From positions 927,204 to 991,203 of the forward strand of contig NW_006768776.1 in NCBI RefSeq assembly GCF_000204055.1: a stretch of 64,000 nucleotides of DNA, read 5' to 3'. The notes under the pieces were generated by a model, which worked only from the letters and a program-made list of their open reading frames with translations, had not been told where the DNA came from and made no database searches. Positions within the stretch are counted from its first letter, which is position 1. The number at the start of each line of letters is the position of its first letter. Positions 1 through 10,437 of the stretch are shown one piece after another. A program made the translations under genes and the position numbers. The stretch comes from Melampsora larici-populina 98AG31. Its lineage: Eukaryota; Basidiomycota; Pucciniomycetes; Pucciniales; Melampsoraceae.

Positions 1-544
1 ACTCTTCCATGGAAATTAGAAAAGCATATGAACCCTAATGTGGGTGAAGTTGCTGTGTCAAAGGATAGTTATTCACTAGCAGGTATGAATTCAATTGTCA
101 AACCTTATTTCATCTTCCCAGCTGATCCCTCTATACCCAGCAAAAACCTGTAGAATATCTCAAGGGAGAAGGGGTAGAGATAATGAGACCTCTGATATTC
201 TGGCCTTTATGGAATCTATATCAAGGGAAGACATCAAATTGACCTGTGACACTTGTGGGGATCACCAGAAGCAAACTGTGAATAAACCTCAATCACCAAT
301 GCCTTTAAGAAAGTTAGCTTGGACCGCCTATACTTTCTTATTACTAACTAGCTGGATAGTGAAGAAGATTAATTACACTTGTGATGTGTTGGATATTCCT
401 CATGACAAATTTTCGCAACACATTTTCGTTTTTTCCTTTTCTCTCTCTTTGATTATGTGGGTGGCAGATAGCATGGAACTTACCCTATATATTCTTGTAC
501 TTTATGACATCACTAAATACTTGATCAAAGTCATCAATTGAAAA

Positions 545-968
545 CTTTTCACCACACTTAGATTGAATCACATTTGGAAATTTGAGTTCAATCACATGTT
601 CAAATCTCAGATTGAATCACCTTTTGGAAATTTAGATTACATCACATGTTGAAGTGTTAGATTGCATCACATATAGAAATCTTAGATTGCATCACATGTA
701 CAAGAAGCCATGAGTGGGTTACATGGCTTTTTGTACATGTGATGTAAAGGGTTAAATCACACACATGTGTGTCATGCATCTTAATTTCAGCTATCTTGCA
801 TCACTTGTGTTCATATCACAAGTTTTTTCTGTGATATCAAATCACAATTCAGTTGAATCACATGACCCCGTGTAACCCAAACCTGAATGTGATGTTAGAT
901 CACTTGAAAAGGAAGCAACCAGAAGTCACATGATAATTGGATCACAGAGAAATAATGTGATTCAACAT
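545..968. repeat. AT-rich foldback region built on ATCACATG motifs
   Basis: No gene is supported from 1 to about 980. From about 545 the sequence is packed with short repeats around GATTGAATCACAT and TTAGATTGCATCACAT. A hairpin at 690-744 has 23-bp arms reading CATCACATGTACAAGAAGCC on the left, mirrored on the right. TTGAATCACATT occurs near the left end and, inverted, near the right end (about 955-966), so the whole block looks like a palindromic MITE or the subterminal region of a transposon. Family unknown. Confidence 0.45.
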
Positions 969-1027
969 CAGATGTCCAAATGCTTTGTGTTGCCACATGC
1001 TGCCATGCTATGCAAAAATGTTGCCGG

Positions 1028-1204
1028 TGCTCTTTCAGGATAGGGGGCGCATCCCTTAGGTGGAACCTAGGAGCAACAAGAGAAGAAGTGAAGTTGAGCG
1101 GGAGGTGGGCCTCTGATGCGTATAAGATTTATTTGAGGAAGTTCAGCAAGAAAGAAATGAAAGAGACTGCTGAGTGGCTTCGAGCGTACAAGTTGGAAGA
1201 TTAG
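1028..1204 (+). pseudogene. Tyrosine recombinase C-terminal fragment (YR retroelement or Crypton type)
   Basis: The reading frame carries the C-terminal signature of tyrosine recombinases: SFRIGGAS, matching the catalytic box II Arg region (usually HSFRIGG), then LSGRWASDAYKIYLRKFS, where the Tyr of YKIYLRKF is the expected nucleophile. Only about 58 residues are present; the catalytic core upstream is absent or unreadable, and the His before SFR is replaced by Cys. It lies 430 bp upstream of a pair of 294-bp direct repeats, which fits the 3' end of an Ngaro/DIRS-type retroelement (YR gene last, followed by split direct repeats). A Crypton remnant is the main alternative. The family call is confident; the element class is inference. 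Confidence 0.6.
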
Positions 1205-1635
1205 ATATTAAATTGTGTTTGATTTAAAGTTTGGAATGTTTGATGTAGATCTTTTCTGGAATCAATTCATACATAGGTACTTCGTGGGACTGAGACATGG
1301 CGTCTCAGTTATAGTTTAGCCTTGGTGAGATTCGGGCGGAGAGAGATTCTGTAGCCGATGAGGCTCTTATCACGGTGAGAACAACAGGTTCTCACACGCC
1401 TGAGGGTAATGTGATTAGTTGTAGAAGTTGATCTGAGATCCGGAGGGGTCAGTTGAGAAGAGTGTTCGCTAAGAAGCAGAGTCTCATCGATGACATAAGT
1501 AGATGAGGTCCCCTGCTGGTAGCCGAGGCTACCTCGGACGGAGTAAATCGAGGGTTCATGAGCCATGAGGGTTGGGGGGTTCGGTTAGTCTGAGCCAGAC
1601 TTCTCAAGGCTCACGACTCAGAACCTCGTGAGTTT

Positions 1636-1929
1636 GGGGGGTTGAGAAGTCTACTCTCTTCTAACCTGTTCTCGCTTAGCAGGAAGAGTTCTAGGACAGG
1701 TTGGAACAACCCATCCTAGGCTTCTCTTCCTACGAAGCTACCCCCACACCACGCCAAAGGGTTTACTGGTCTCAAGGAAAGAGACAGTATGCTCAGGCGG
1801 TAGGACATGTAATTAGAGAGTTTAACTTTATCCAAGCAGGCAGAGGAAAGTATAACTAAGGGTATTTTCATAGACCACGGTCCTCAGCCTGGGATCTACA
1901 TCTAGATCTTCACGATTAAGAATGGATTG
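1636..1929 (+). repeat. Direct repeat, copy 1 (possible Ngaro B1 repeat)
   Basis: A 294-bp segment beginning GGGGGGTTGAGAAGTCTAC and ending AATGGATTG. It recurs at 2202-2495 with a constant offset of 566 bp and a single mismatch seen by eye (CCTACGAAGC versus CCTACAAAGC). About 270 bp of unrelated sequence separates the copies. The ends are not TG...CA, so an ordinary LTR pair is unlikely. The B1-A2-B2 arrangement at the 3' end of YR retrotransposons fits better given the recombinase fragment upstream. Confidence 0.8.
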
Positions 1930-2201
1930 GTAGTGTTCCAAAGCTTGCAAAGGTACACTGAATTCCATTCTAGAGGTGAAGTACGAGTGACAGGTCAACA
2001 GGAGAGATTACACGCCTGTGGAAGAGTTGACACCTCTTCCACCAGTGAATTTGGAAGATTGAGGAGAGGAAAATTTTCTCCTCTCAAACCTCAACCAAAT
2101 TCCTCTCCTGTGTTGATTCCTGTCAATCCTAGATAGTAGTAGTGCAACTCTCTCTCTCTCTTTTTCTCAGATTTGAATTTTCAAAGCCCACCCACCACCC
2201 G

Positions 2202-2495
2202 GGGGGGTTGAGAAGTCTACTCTCTTCTAACCTGTTCTCGCTTAGCAGGAAGAGTTCTAGGACAGGTTGGAACAACCCATCCTAGGCTTCTCTTCCTACA
2301 AAGCTACCCCCACACCACGCCAAAGGGTTTACTGGTCTCAAGGAAAGAGACAGTATGCTCAGGCGGTAGGACATGTAATTAGAGAGTTTAACTTTATCCA
2401 AGCAGGCAGAGGAAAGTATAACTAAGGGTATTTTCATAGACCACGGTCCTCAGCCTGGGATCTACATCTAGATCTTCACGATTAAGAATGGATTG
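2202..2495 (+). repeat. Direct repeat, copy 2 (possible Ngaro B2 repeat)
   Basis: Near-identical second copy of 1636-1929. It ends 125 bp from the stop codon of the neighbouring minus-strand PEBP-like gene, so the element sits just downstream of that gene. The near identity of the two copies implies recent insertion or gene conversion. Confidence 0.8.
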
Positions 2496-2619
2496 AAGAT
2501 ATGATCAGCTTTTTTTGATAAGTATTTATTAACCAAGAATAAGAATTGATTGAATGACAGGAGAAGAGATTTGGATTTATCAATTATCAATTTTTCCAGA
2601 TTCAGAGAGATCATTAAAG

Positions 2620-3990
2620 TTAAACCATCAAGGAGCCAATACCTATGACTCCACTTCCAAGAACAATCTTCATCAAATCAGATACGTTGACGTATTGACC
2701 AGGTGCGAGACCATTGTAAGATTTAGCTTTCGTGGATGCAACATGGTCATCAAAGGTAGAGTTGATGGCAGTCGCATTGTACGAAGAGCCAGTTCCATTC
2801 CTAAACCACCCCGACCCAAGTTACAAGGATTAATCCACTCATCAATGGATAAAGTATTCATTGAATTGGAAAGAAGACGAACTGAATGGTAAAGAAGCTT
2901 GCAGCTACTAGATCTCCTAATCCAGTTGAGGTAACATATGTCTTCAAATCCCAATTCCCAGGTCCAGTATTGACCGCTGACAAGTTCACAGGGGCAATGA
3001 ATTGTAAAGGTTGAGCAAATAAAAGCATTGCATAACGATGTTTTCCTGTGTTGACAAGAGGAGCGGGTCCAACATAATCGGTTACTGTTACTGCATTTCC
3101 AGATGCTTCATTGATATTCAAGGTGTTGTTTGGCAAAGGGTCCGCAAAAGTCACACCGTTTTGTAGGTAATGTCGATAACCGGCTCTGTTAAACGGTGAT
3201 ACATCGTCAATGTCCGCCCAAAGGTGGTAAGAAAAAAGTGGTTGAAAAATTCAGATCAAGGTGAGTTCCACAGAAGATGGAAAGGTACTAGAGAAAACAG
3301 TATCCAATAAACATTTGACAAAACTTAGGGAAGAGGTGGGGCTATTCATTCATCATGAACCAAATCAGTTTTCCTATGTTAAAACATAATGTACTCAAAA
3401 TTACAACTTGAGTCTCAGCACAAAAACGTGCGTATTATATATTGATTCTGGCGTGGTAGATCAAAGTGCTTTCAACTTCAAGGGGGAAAAGAAAAAAATT
3501 GAGCTCAAGATTCAAGACCGGAATACTAACAGTGGGTCTGGGTTTCCAATCGTGTTGGCATCTGCCATAACGAGGGTAAATTGGCTAGGGGCTGTGAAAT
3601 TCTCCACAGCAGAGGCAGTAGGAGTGACACTGATAGTAGGCTTAGTGGCAACATCTAAAAGACAAAAAAGTGATCCAATGTAAGAGTAGTGAATACTATT
3701 TCTACAGTATGTCAAGTTTACAAATTCACACCTGGTTGATTGTAAGGTTGACCATCTTTTATGCTTCCATTGGGATAATTTACGTTGAGTAAAGCTAGAG
3801 CTTTGAGTGGGATTCCGAAACCATTTGCACGGCCGGATGAAAATTCCAACGCGTCATATTTAGATATAACATGAGCGATTTGGTCAGGAGTAGCTTGAGC
3901 TTGGGTGACTGGAGATTCACTCATGAGTAGGTATGAAGTAATGAAAAGGAAGGTATAGCGAGGAATTGATCTGCCAGTTGAATTCAACAT
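2620..3990 (-). CDS. Secreted PEBP-like protein with GPI-type tail, paralog A
   Basis: Four exons on the minus strand: 3990-3732, 3654-3531, 3185-2883, 2800-2620. Phases join to a 288-residue protein. It starts with a hydrophobic signal sequence (YTFLFITSYLLM, cleavage near TQAQA). The middle carries a phosphatidylethanolamine-binding-protein core: FTLVMADANTIGNPDP (position of the DPDxP strand), GYRHYLQNGVTF, and NTGKHRYAMLLF matching the GxHRY ligand-site motif. The C-terminus is an Asn/Ser-rich stretch and a short hydrophobic end (LMKIVLGSGVIGIGSLMV) with nothing after it, as in GPI precursors. Family membership comes from motifs. Ligand and role are unknown; a cell-surface or wall location is inferred. 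Paralogs lie at 5282-6716 and 8508-9627 with identical intron phases. Confidence 0.8.
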
Positions 3991-5281
3991 AATGTTATCC
4001 TTGTGCTTTTTGTGAAGTGAAAAGACGATTAAGAATCGGAAGCGATTTCAAAAATTAACGTTGCGATCTTTGGGAGGATGAGTCTCTCGACAGTCCGTTG
4101 AATATATGATGTTAAAAGCTTTTTTTGAAGCTACTGCCTCAGTCGAGTCTGTTTAACTTCCAAGTGTCTAATTAAAAATACAAAATATTTTGCAAGTGTC
4201 AATTTCAAAGAGCTTGCCCCTATTCCTCCGCCAATATCCTGCTTGAATTCTGGCTGAGAGTATCACCACCGTGGTGTGCAAATAAGCCCGATTCGATTGT
4301 ATGTAATTCCCAATACAACGTGAAGTAAGTTTGTATTCCCTTAATTGCGCGAAATGACAGAATCTTTGTGCACCGTGCCGCGACTTGGCAAATAAAAATG
4401 TAAATGGTGTAAAACGCACAAAACGGGCCACCTCATCAAAACAATCCACAAATTGATGTCACGATAAGATGACATCAATCATGATCGAGTAAACTTAACA
4501 AAGTACAGCCCAGTCAGGACTCAGATGTCGCTTGCAACTCGACAGCCCGAGCCTGCGAGGGACTGTAGCCAAAGTTGCACAAACTCAAGAGTCCCCCGTG
4601 AGCTTTTGGCAGGGGGTGTCTTTAAGTAACTTCTATACCTTTTACTGCCAAAAATTTAAAGTGGTCCAAAGAGCAACTCTGTGCGCTGCCCTCATGCACA
4701 TATGGTACATATTTTTTCTCCCAAGGAACTTGCTGCCCTCTACCTGGAACTTTGACTCAAAGATTTGGTTTCAAATTTTACATGTAGGTGAGCTGTGGAG
4801 TCAAAAATGTGTCCAAAATAGGTTCTGACCAAAACCCGTTTTGGCCAACTTTTATCTTCAATATCAATACGGGTTTTGCATATCCGGTCCACCACCACAA
4901 AATTAACTATGTTAAGTTGCCAATTCACACATTCATTTTTGTTTTGATCTCTCAATCATCATCTCAATTGGTTTCTTACAATCATGTATAATCAAAACAA
5001 AATAAATTTCTATCATATGATGAGAAAGAAAACCAATACAAAGTCTATATGGAAACAAAAAAGGAAACAATGCTAAGATGAGATTTTGATTCTGAAGGTA
5101 CAACCAGCTTTTTCAATAAGTTTTATATTTTGTATTTTTTTTTGATTCAGGCTAAGATTTGATGAAAGGTAAGAAGAGAAGAAATGATTTAGATTTGAAA
5201 GAGTAAATAAATAAACTGAACAACATCCTGATTTATTGAAGCGTGGTTCATCTCTCAATTTATCCAAATTCAAAGAGATCT
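3991..5281. other. Intergenic, no gene seen
   Basis: Between paralogs A and B. 3991-4130 is the presumed promoter of paralog A. No open frame shows a recognisable domain, and reading frames of 60-100 codons here look accidental. 4500-4870 is less AT-rich than its flanks and may be an old transposon fragment, but I found no clear terminal repeats. Confidence 0.5.
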
Positions 5282-6716
5282 TCAAACCAACAATGAACTG
5301 ATACCAACAACTGCACTTGCAAAAATAGTCTTCATCAAATCAATCGAGTTAACATATTGACCTGGTGCAAAACTAGCGTGGTTAGCATTGCTTTTGGCAG
5401 AAGATGTAGTGTTGGTAGATGTGCCATTCCCAGAAGAGGTAGAGTTAGTCCCATTAGACGAGAAAGTGGCAGTTCCATTCCTAAAGCAAACCAACCAAAG
5501 ATTCTTAGAATATGTCTATCAAAAGAAGTGATAGAAGAGAAAAGAAGACGAACTGGACGGTAAAGAAGCTCGCGGCTACCAGATCACCTAATCCACTTGA
5601 GTTAACATATGACTTTAGATCCCAATGTCCCTTTCCAGTATTTTCAGCTGATAAGTTTGAAGGAGGATTAAATGATCCTGAAGGTTGAATAAATAAGAGC
5701 CATGTATAACGATGCGGTCCTGAGTTGAGAGATGGACCGGGTCCAACGTAATCGGTGACCACCGTTCCTGATCCTTCATTGATGTTCAAGGTATTGTTTG
5801 GCGTAAGATCACCAAAGGTAACACCGTTTTGTAGGTAGTGACGAAAGCCGCCTCTATGAAAATTAAAAAGATTGTCAACTTCTATCAAAAGTAGGTAACA
5901 AGCAACAAAGATCTGAAATTGGAACAAGGTGATTACAAAGATCAAGATCAAGGTGCGTTTGGTACAAAGGTACTAGGCGAGAAACAGCATGTAAACATTT
6001 GATAAGATGGAGAACAGTCAAGTCGATTCATTCATATCAAACCGGATTTGTTTCCCATTTGCTGATGTGAAGTCTGGCTATTAAAGATGCCATCGAGCGC
6101 TTTAAATCACAGCACTGCGCAAATACTTAGAACGACATGGTTTCCAACACGGAAGATTCCATACTATACATTTGGTCTAGCGTTGTAACTCAAAGCACCT
6201 TGCAAGGGGAAAGAAATACTGATTGAAACCAATATCTAAAAAGTGAAATACTAACTGAGGGTCCGGGTTTCCGAGCGTATTGGCATCAGACATGATGAGT
6301 GTAAAGACATTAGGGGATTCGAAGTTCTCCACAGTAGCGACAACAGGAGTGATGCTGATAGTAGGCTTAGTGGAAACATCTAAAAAGAGAAATCGAATGT
6401 ATTTAGACAGGTGATCACGGTTTTTAAAAAGAATGTAACAAGTTCACAAATGCATACCTGTCTTGTTGTAAGGTTGACCAAGGTTTACGGGGCCATTAGG
6501 ATAATTTACGTTGAGCAAAGCTAAAGCTTTAAGTGGGATTCCAAGACCAACTGGATATTCTGACGAAAGATTTAAAGCATCATATTTAGAGATAACTTCG
6601 ACAATTTGAGCAGGGGTAGCTTGGGCTTGAGTGAATTGAGATTGGCTGATAAGTAAGTATGAAGCGATCAATACTAGGGTTTGATGAGGAATTGATTTGA
6701 TTGTAGAAGTCAACAT
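5282..6716 (-). CDS. Secreted PEBP-like protein with GPI-type tail, paralog B
   Basis: Exons 6716-6458, 6379-6256, 5853-5554 and 5480-5282 join in phase to 293 residues. The layout matches paralog A: signal sequence (TLVLIASYLLISQ, cleavage near TQAQA), PEBP core with GGFRHYLQNGVTF, a DYVGPGPSLNSGPHRY segment carrying the GxHRY motif, and TWLLFIQPSG. A Ser/Thr/Asn-rich spacer (many NxS/T sites) and a hydrophobic C-terminus ending VVGISSLLV follow. Exons 1 and 2 have the same lengths as in paralog A (259 and 124 nt), showing recent tandem duplication. The Ser/Thr spacer is longer than in A, so most divergence lies outside the fold. Confidence 0.82.
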
Positions 6717-7589
6717 GTTTTTCTAGTTGTGGTTTTTTTTGAAGTGTAAGGATATTGTTTTCAAATATGATCTTTTGTAAGCTCAAGGATTTCGGAACGA
6801 TGACTTTCAGTCTCCTCCCTCTCCTCAGCTTGAATATATATAATCTCAAAATATCTTTGAGGCTGTGTGCCCAAGTGTACTTCAGCAAACGAACGAACTC
6901 TCAAGTGTGCGATGTGATACGATGTGATCGAGATCGCATCCAAACAAGATATTTGATTTTATATTGTAGTCGAACCAAAGATATCCTCTACGATGTTGAT
7001 TTAATAAGGTAACATCCACATTGGCTGTGTTGAGGATTCAAATTTTGATGTGAAGAACACAAGCGTAACCAAGACATAAATGATGAATTATATAGTGCCA
7101 TGGGATATCGACTTGAACATCCAAATTGTGTCATGAAAGAATCTGATGATCAGTTGAGATGGTGTCGTGACTCCTTTCCACACCTTTTGAAAAGGAAAGT
7201 CCACCCCGATAGATCATGAGAATGGAGTGGAGACTGGTGGAGACTGGTGGACAATTGCCACAAAGCTGGCACTGAACCTCAGATGTACCACGCTCCTTTC
7301 TTCATCTGTTTCATCATCTGCGTATAAGATTTCAGACCGAAGTCGTCACCACATCCATGTTTTGGCTGGAGCGGATTGAAGTCCTCTTTTTTGACCATTG
7401 ATTCATGTTCATTGGATCAAGAAACCAAGGCAAAAGTGGGGCAGAATGAAGCAAAATCACAACTTTGGTAACACCGTGACACGTCTACCTTGAGTAAGCC
7501 TCTCTTGGTGAGTGAGCAGCGCGCCTTTGGGGTTTACGTATTGCGTTTCTTTACCCTTGGCCCTGATGAACTATTGATTGGGAATTGTT

Positions 7590-7760
7590 GCCTTGCAAAG
7601 TCATCCATTTCTTGATCAAACATCCACTTCAGCATCTCAGATATCCTGAAATACTCAAGTATGATGAAGCATCTGATCATCTTTCACTTCCCTTCACAAA
7701 TCACAACCATAATCACAGAAACAAAAGCAAGTGGCCAGTGCCATTCCTGGCTCCCAATAC
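7590..7760 (+). promoter_or_regulatory. Orphan copy of the PEBP-gene 5' flank
   Basis: The blocks ACATCCACTTCAGCAT, CATCTTTCACTT and TTCACAAATCACAACCAT recur in the same order in the leader of the gene at 8508 (about 8402-8490: ACATCCACTTCAGCAT, CATCTTTTACTT, TTCACAACTTACAACCAT). No PEBP coding sequence follows, and after about 7745 the similarity ends. I read it as the promoter and leader of a fourth family member whose coding part has been lost. The rest of 6717-8507 shows no gene. Confidence 0.55.
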
Positions 7761-8507
7761 TTTGTGAACAATTTTTTACAAGTCCAATTCAGCTGGACAG
7801 TGGGGATCAAAAAAGAAGACAGATCTTATTGTCTATTGAAAGAGATTTTTGTCCATGCTACTTACAATGATCTCAACAAATGAGATGGATCATGATTGGA
7901 CAGATCCATCCCAATAGCTCCCCAAAGGAAAAGATAACATTGTTTTCATCTACCCCATTTAAAACTCGAGTCTTTCTTGCGACAACGCCGGTTTAGACTG
8001 GAAATCCGCTAGAGGAGAGGAATAAACGGAGTCACCCGAGTTGAAACCTTGGTTCATATGTATCTTCATACTCACTTGCAGCAGAACTCAAAGACACTCC
8101 TACAAAAATCTGCAAGCTCATTGGGGAATACAACCAACGGTTCTATGAGCGAAGGCACTTGTTGATTCGGTGTTCTTTCGTCTATCAAGAACAATTCCTG
8201 TACAGTGTGCATCACTGCGAGCGTCTTTAATTTTATCTGCGCGACCCTTGCCCTCGACCGACCTGTTTGATAATTTGAGTCAAACTGGATTAAATCCAAA
8301 ACTCGTTAAATTTTTATAGTTTTGTATAAAGCTTGAGATGTTTAATGAACCGTTGGGAATTAGAAGCCTGAGAAGTTCTTTCATTTCATTTCATTTCGTC
8401 CAACATCCACTTCAGCATTTAAAGTCTTCAAATATCATCCAACATTTTACCATCTTTTACTTTACTTCACAACTTACAACCATCATCATCAAAACCACCA
8501 AAACATC

Positions 8508-9627
8508 ATGTTCACTCTCAATCATCAAAGCTTAATCTTGATTTCTTCATGCTTACTTATTAGTCAATCTAATGCTCAAGCTACTACTCAACAAACTACC
8601 GAAGTTCAATCTAAATATGATGCATTGAAATTATCAGCTACTTATCCTGATGGGTTTGGTATTCCACTTAAAGCTCAGGCTTTACTCAATGTGGTTTATC
8701 CAAGTGGAAACGTGAACCTTGGTCAACTTTACAACAAATCAGGTATGAGTTTCATTCACTTCACATTCTATAAAAACCGTAGTCGTATCTCTTAACGTTG
8801 TTTTATTTGGTTTTGATTTTTTTAGATGTTGCTACTAAGCCTACCATCAGTGTTACTCCTCTTGCCGATGCTGTAAACAACTTTAAAGCTCCCAACGCCT
8901 TTACGCTCGTCTTGACCGACGCCAATGCCCTAGGAAATCCAGACCCAGAGTCAGTCTCTCAGTTTTGAAACCGATTTCTTTTTTTTTCTCTATACCCGCT
9001 TTTCTGAACGCTGATTCAATTTGCCATAATCTTCAACCGTTTGAAGAAAAAACTTCCGTCATTTCTTAGAAAACCGTGCGACGTTTGTTGATGCTAGTCA
9101 AAATGGTACCATGAGCTTGAACGATGGAACAGGAACTGTTGTAACCTCTTACGTTGCACCTGGTCCACTTCTCAACTCGGGATTACATCGTTATGCTTGG
9201 TTATTATTTGCTCAACCTTCAGGATTCGCTGCTCCTTCTAACTTATCAACGGCTAATGTTGGACCTGGTCATTGGGATTTCAATGCTTATGTTACTGCAA
9301 GTGGATTAGGTGATTTAGTTGCCTCGAGCTTCTTTACCGTCCAGTAAGTCATCTTTTCATTCTCACCTGTTCTCTTTGTTGACTCATCACTGAGAACTTT
9401 TGGTTTTGGTTTTGTTTAGGAATGGAACGGTTTCATTCTCGTCCAATTCGACTACCACGTCTAACTCCACCACCAGCTCTGCTGGAAATACCACGTCTAC
9501 CTCAACCACAACTGCTAAACCTAACGGCACCACCGCTAGTTTTGCACCAGGTCAATTTGTTAACATGGTTGACATGATCAAGATTGCTGCCGGTGGAATT
9601 GCTTGTATCAGTTTATTACTGGTTTAG
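8508..9627 (+). CDS. Secreted PEBP-like protein with GPI-type tail, paralog C
   Basis: Exons 8508-8742, 8826-8949, 9047-9343 and 9420-9627 join in phase to 287 residues. The third exon must start at 9047, not at the nearer AG at 9069, because only this restores FRHFLENRATF, equivalent to FRHYLQNGVTF of paralog B. Features: signal peptide (LILISSCLLISQSNA), PEBP strands FTLVLTDANALGNPDPE, the motif NSGLHRYAWLLFAQ, a Ser/Thr-rich spacer with many N-glycosylation sites, and hydrophobic end IAAGGIACISLLLV typical of a GPI signal. It stands on the opposite strand to paralogs A and B. The leader contains pyrimidine- and CATC-rich DNA. Confident as a family member; function unknown. Confidence 0.85.
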
Positions 9628-10390
9628 ATCATTCATTTTTGATTCTTTGGATAAATTGAGAATTGAATTATACAACCTTTTGAACATCTTGTCTAATCTC
9701 TATCTTTCTAAGATCTCAATCATTATCTTATCTTATCATTCTTTATGTATTTTGTTCTTTTGATTTTATTGTTTTGATTGATGCTTTTATTTTCATTTTT
9801 TGAAAATCAATCAATCTTACGCAAATTCAACTTAATCAAAATCTCAATCTTAGCATTGTTCTTTTATTTCTATTTTCTTTGATTGACATTCACAAAACGT
9901 TTTGTTCTGAATCACGTGAAGGAATTTTTGATCAAATGTCAACATTTATCCATGGCAACATTTTGGTTCACTTGAGGTGTTGGTTTTGAAATGTAACATT
10001 CGAAAGCTCTTGTCAACGATAAAGGGTTGACTACTGATATCACAACAAGGTTGACCAAACCTACCAAGCACTCATAACGGTCAAGCGGGACTTAGATAGA
10101 TTTTCAACCACTCTATACCCAGGGAAGCTGAACTAAGCGCCTCTTCTGACGCGGCCACGTCCGCTGTCGAAGATAGGCAAGCCCAACGCTTTTCGAGCGA
10201 ACGATGACGATACGCAACGTCATGGGACTTTTGCGTTCATAGATGATCTGCTCGTGTCTGCTTTTCCATCCGCTCGACATGCCAGTTTTACAATCGACAG
10301 CTATGGACTTGTTTGACTAGTCTGAGCACGACCCAGCTCGACGTTAGTTCAACCTTAGCTAGCATTGAGTGTGGGAATTTGATGGATTGA
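9628..10390. other. 3' flank of paralog C and intergenic DNA
   Basis: 9628-9860 is T-rich 3' UTR-like sequence. 10020-10380 is more GC-balanced and contains no readable protein; it leads into the left arm of the long-inverted-repeat element. Confidence 0.4.
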
Positions 10391-10437
10391 TCTGGGCTCT
10401 ACGGTGTACGTATAGACTCATACCGACATATAAACAT

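Noticed and set aside
95..541. A 148-codon open frame
   Set aside because: No domain, a low-complexity hydrophobic end, and no splice or promoter context that supports a gene.
1636..2495. Direct repeats as LTRs of a miniature LTR retrotransposon
   Set aside because: The ends lack TG...CA and no target duplication is seen; the YR-element 3' layout explains the repeats better.
9062..9069. AG at 9069 as the third-exon acceptor of PEBP paralog C
   Set aside because: It breaks the frame; the acceptor at 9046 restores the conserved FRHFLEN segment and the phase seen in both paralogs.
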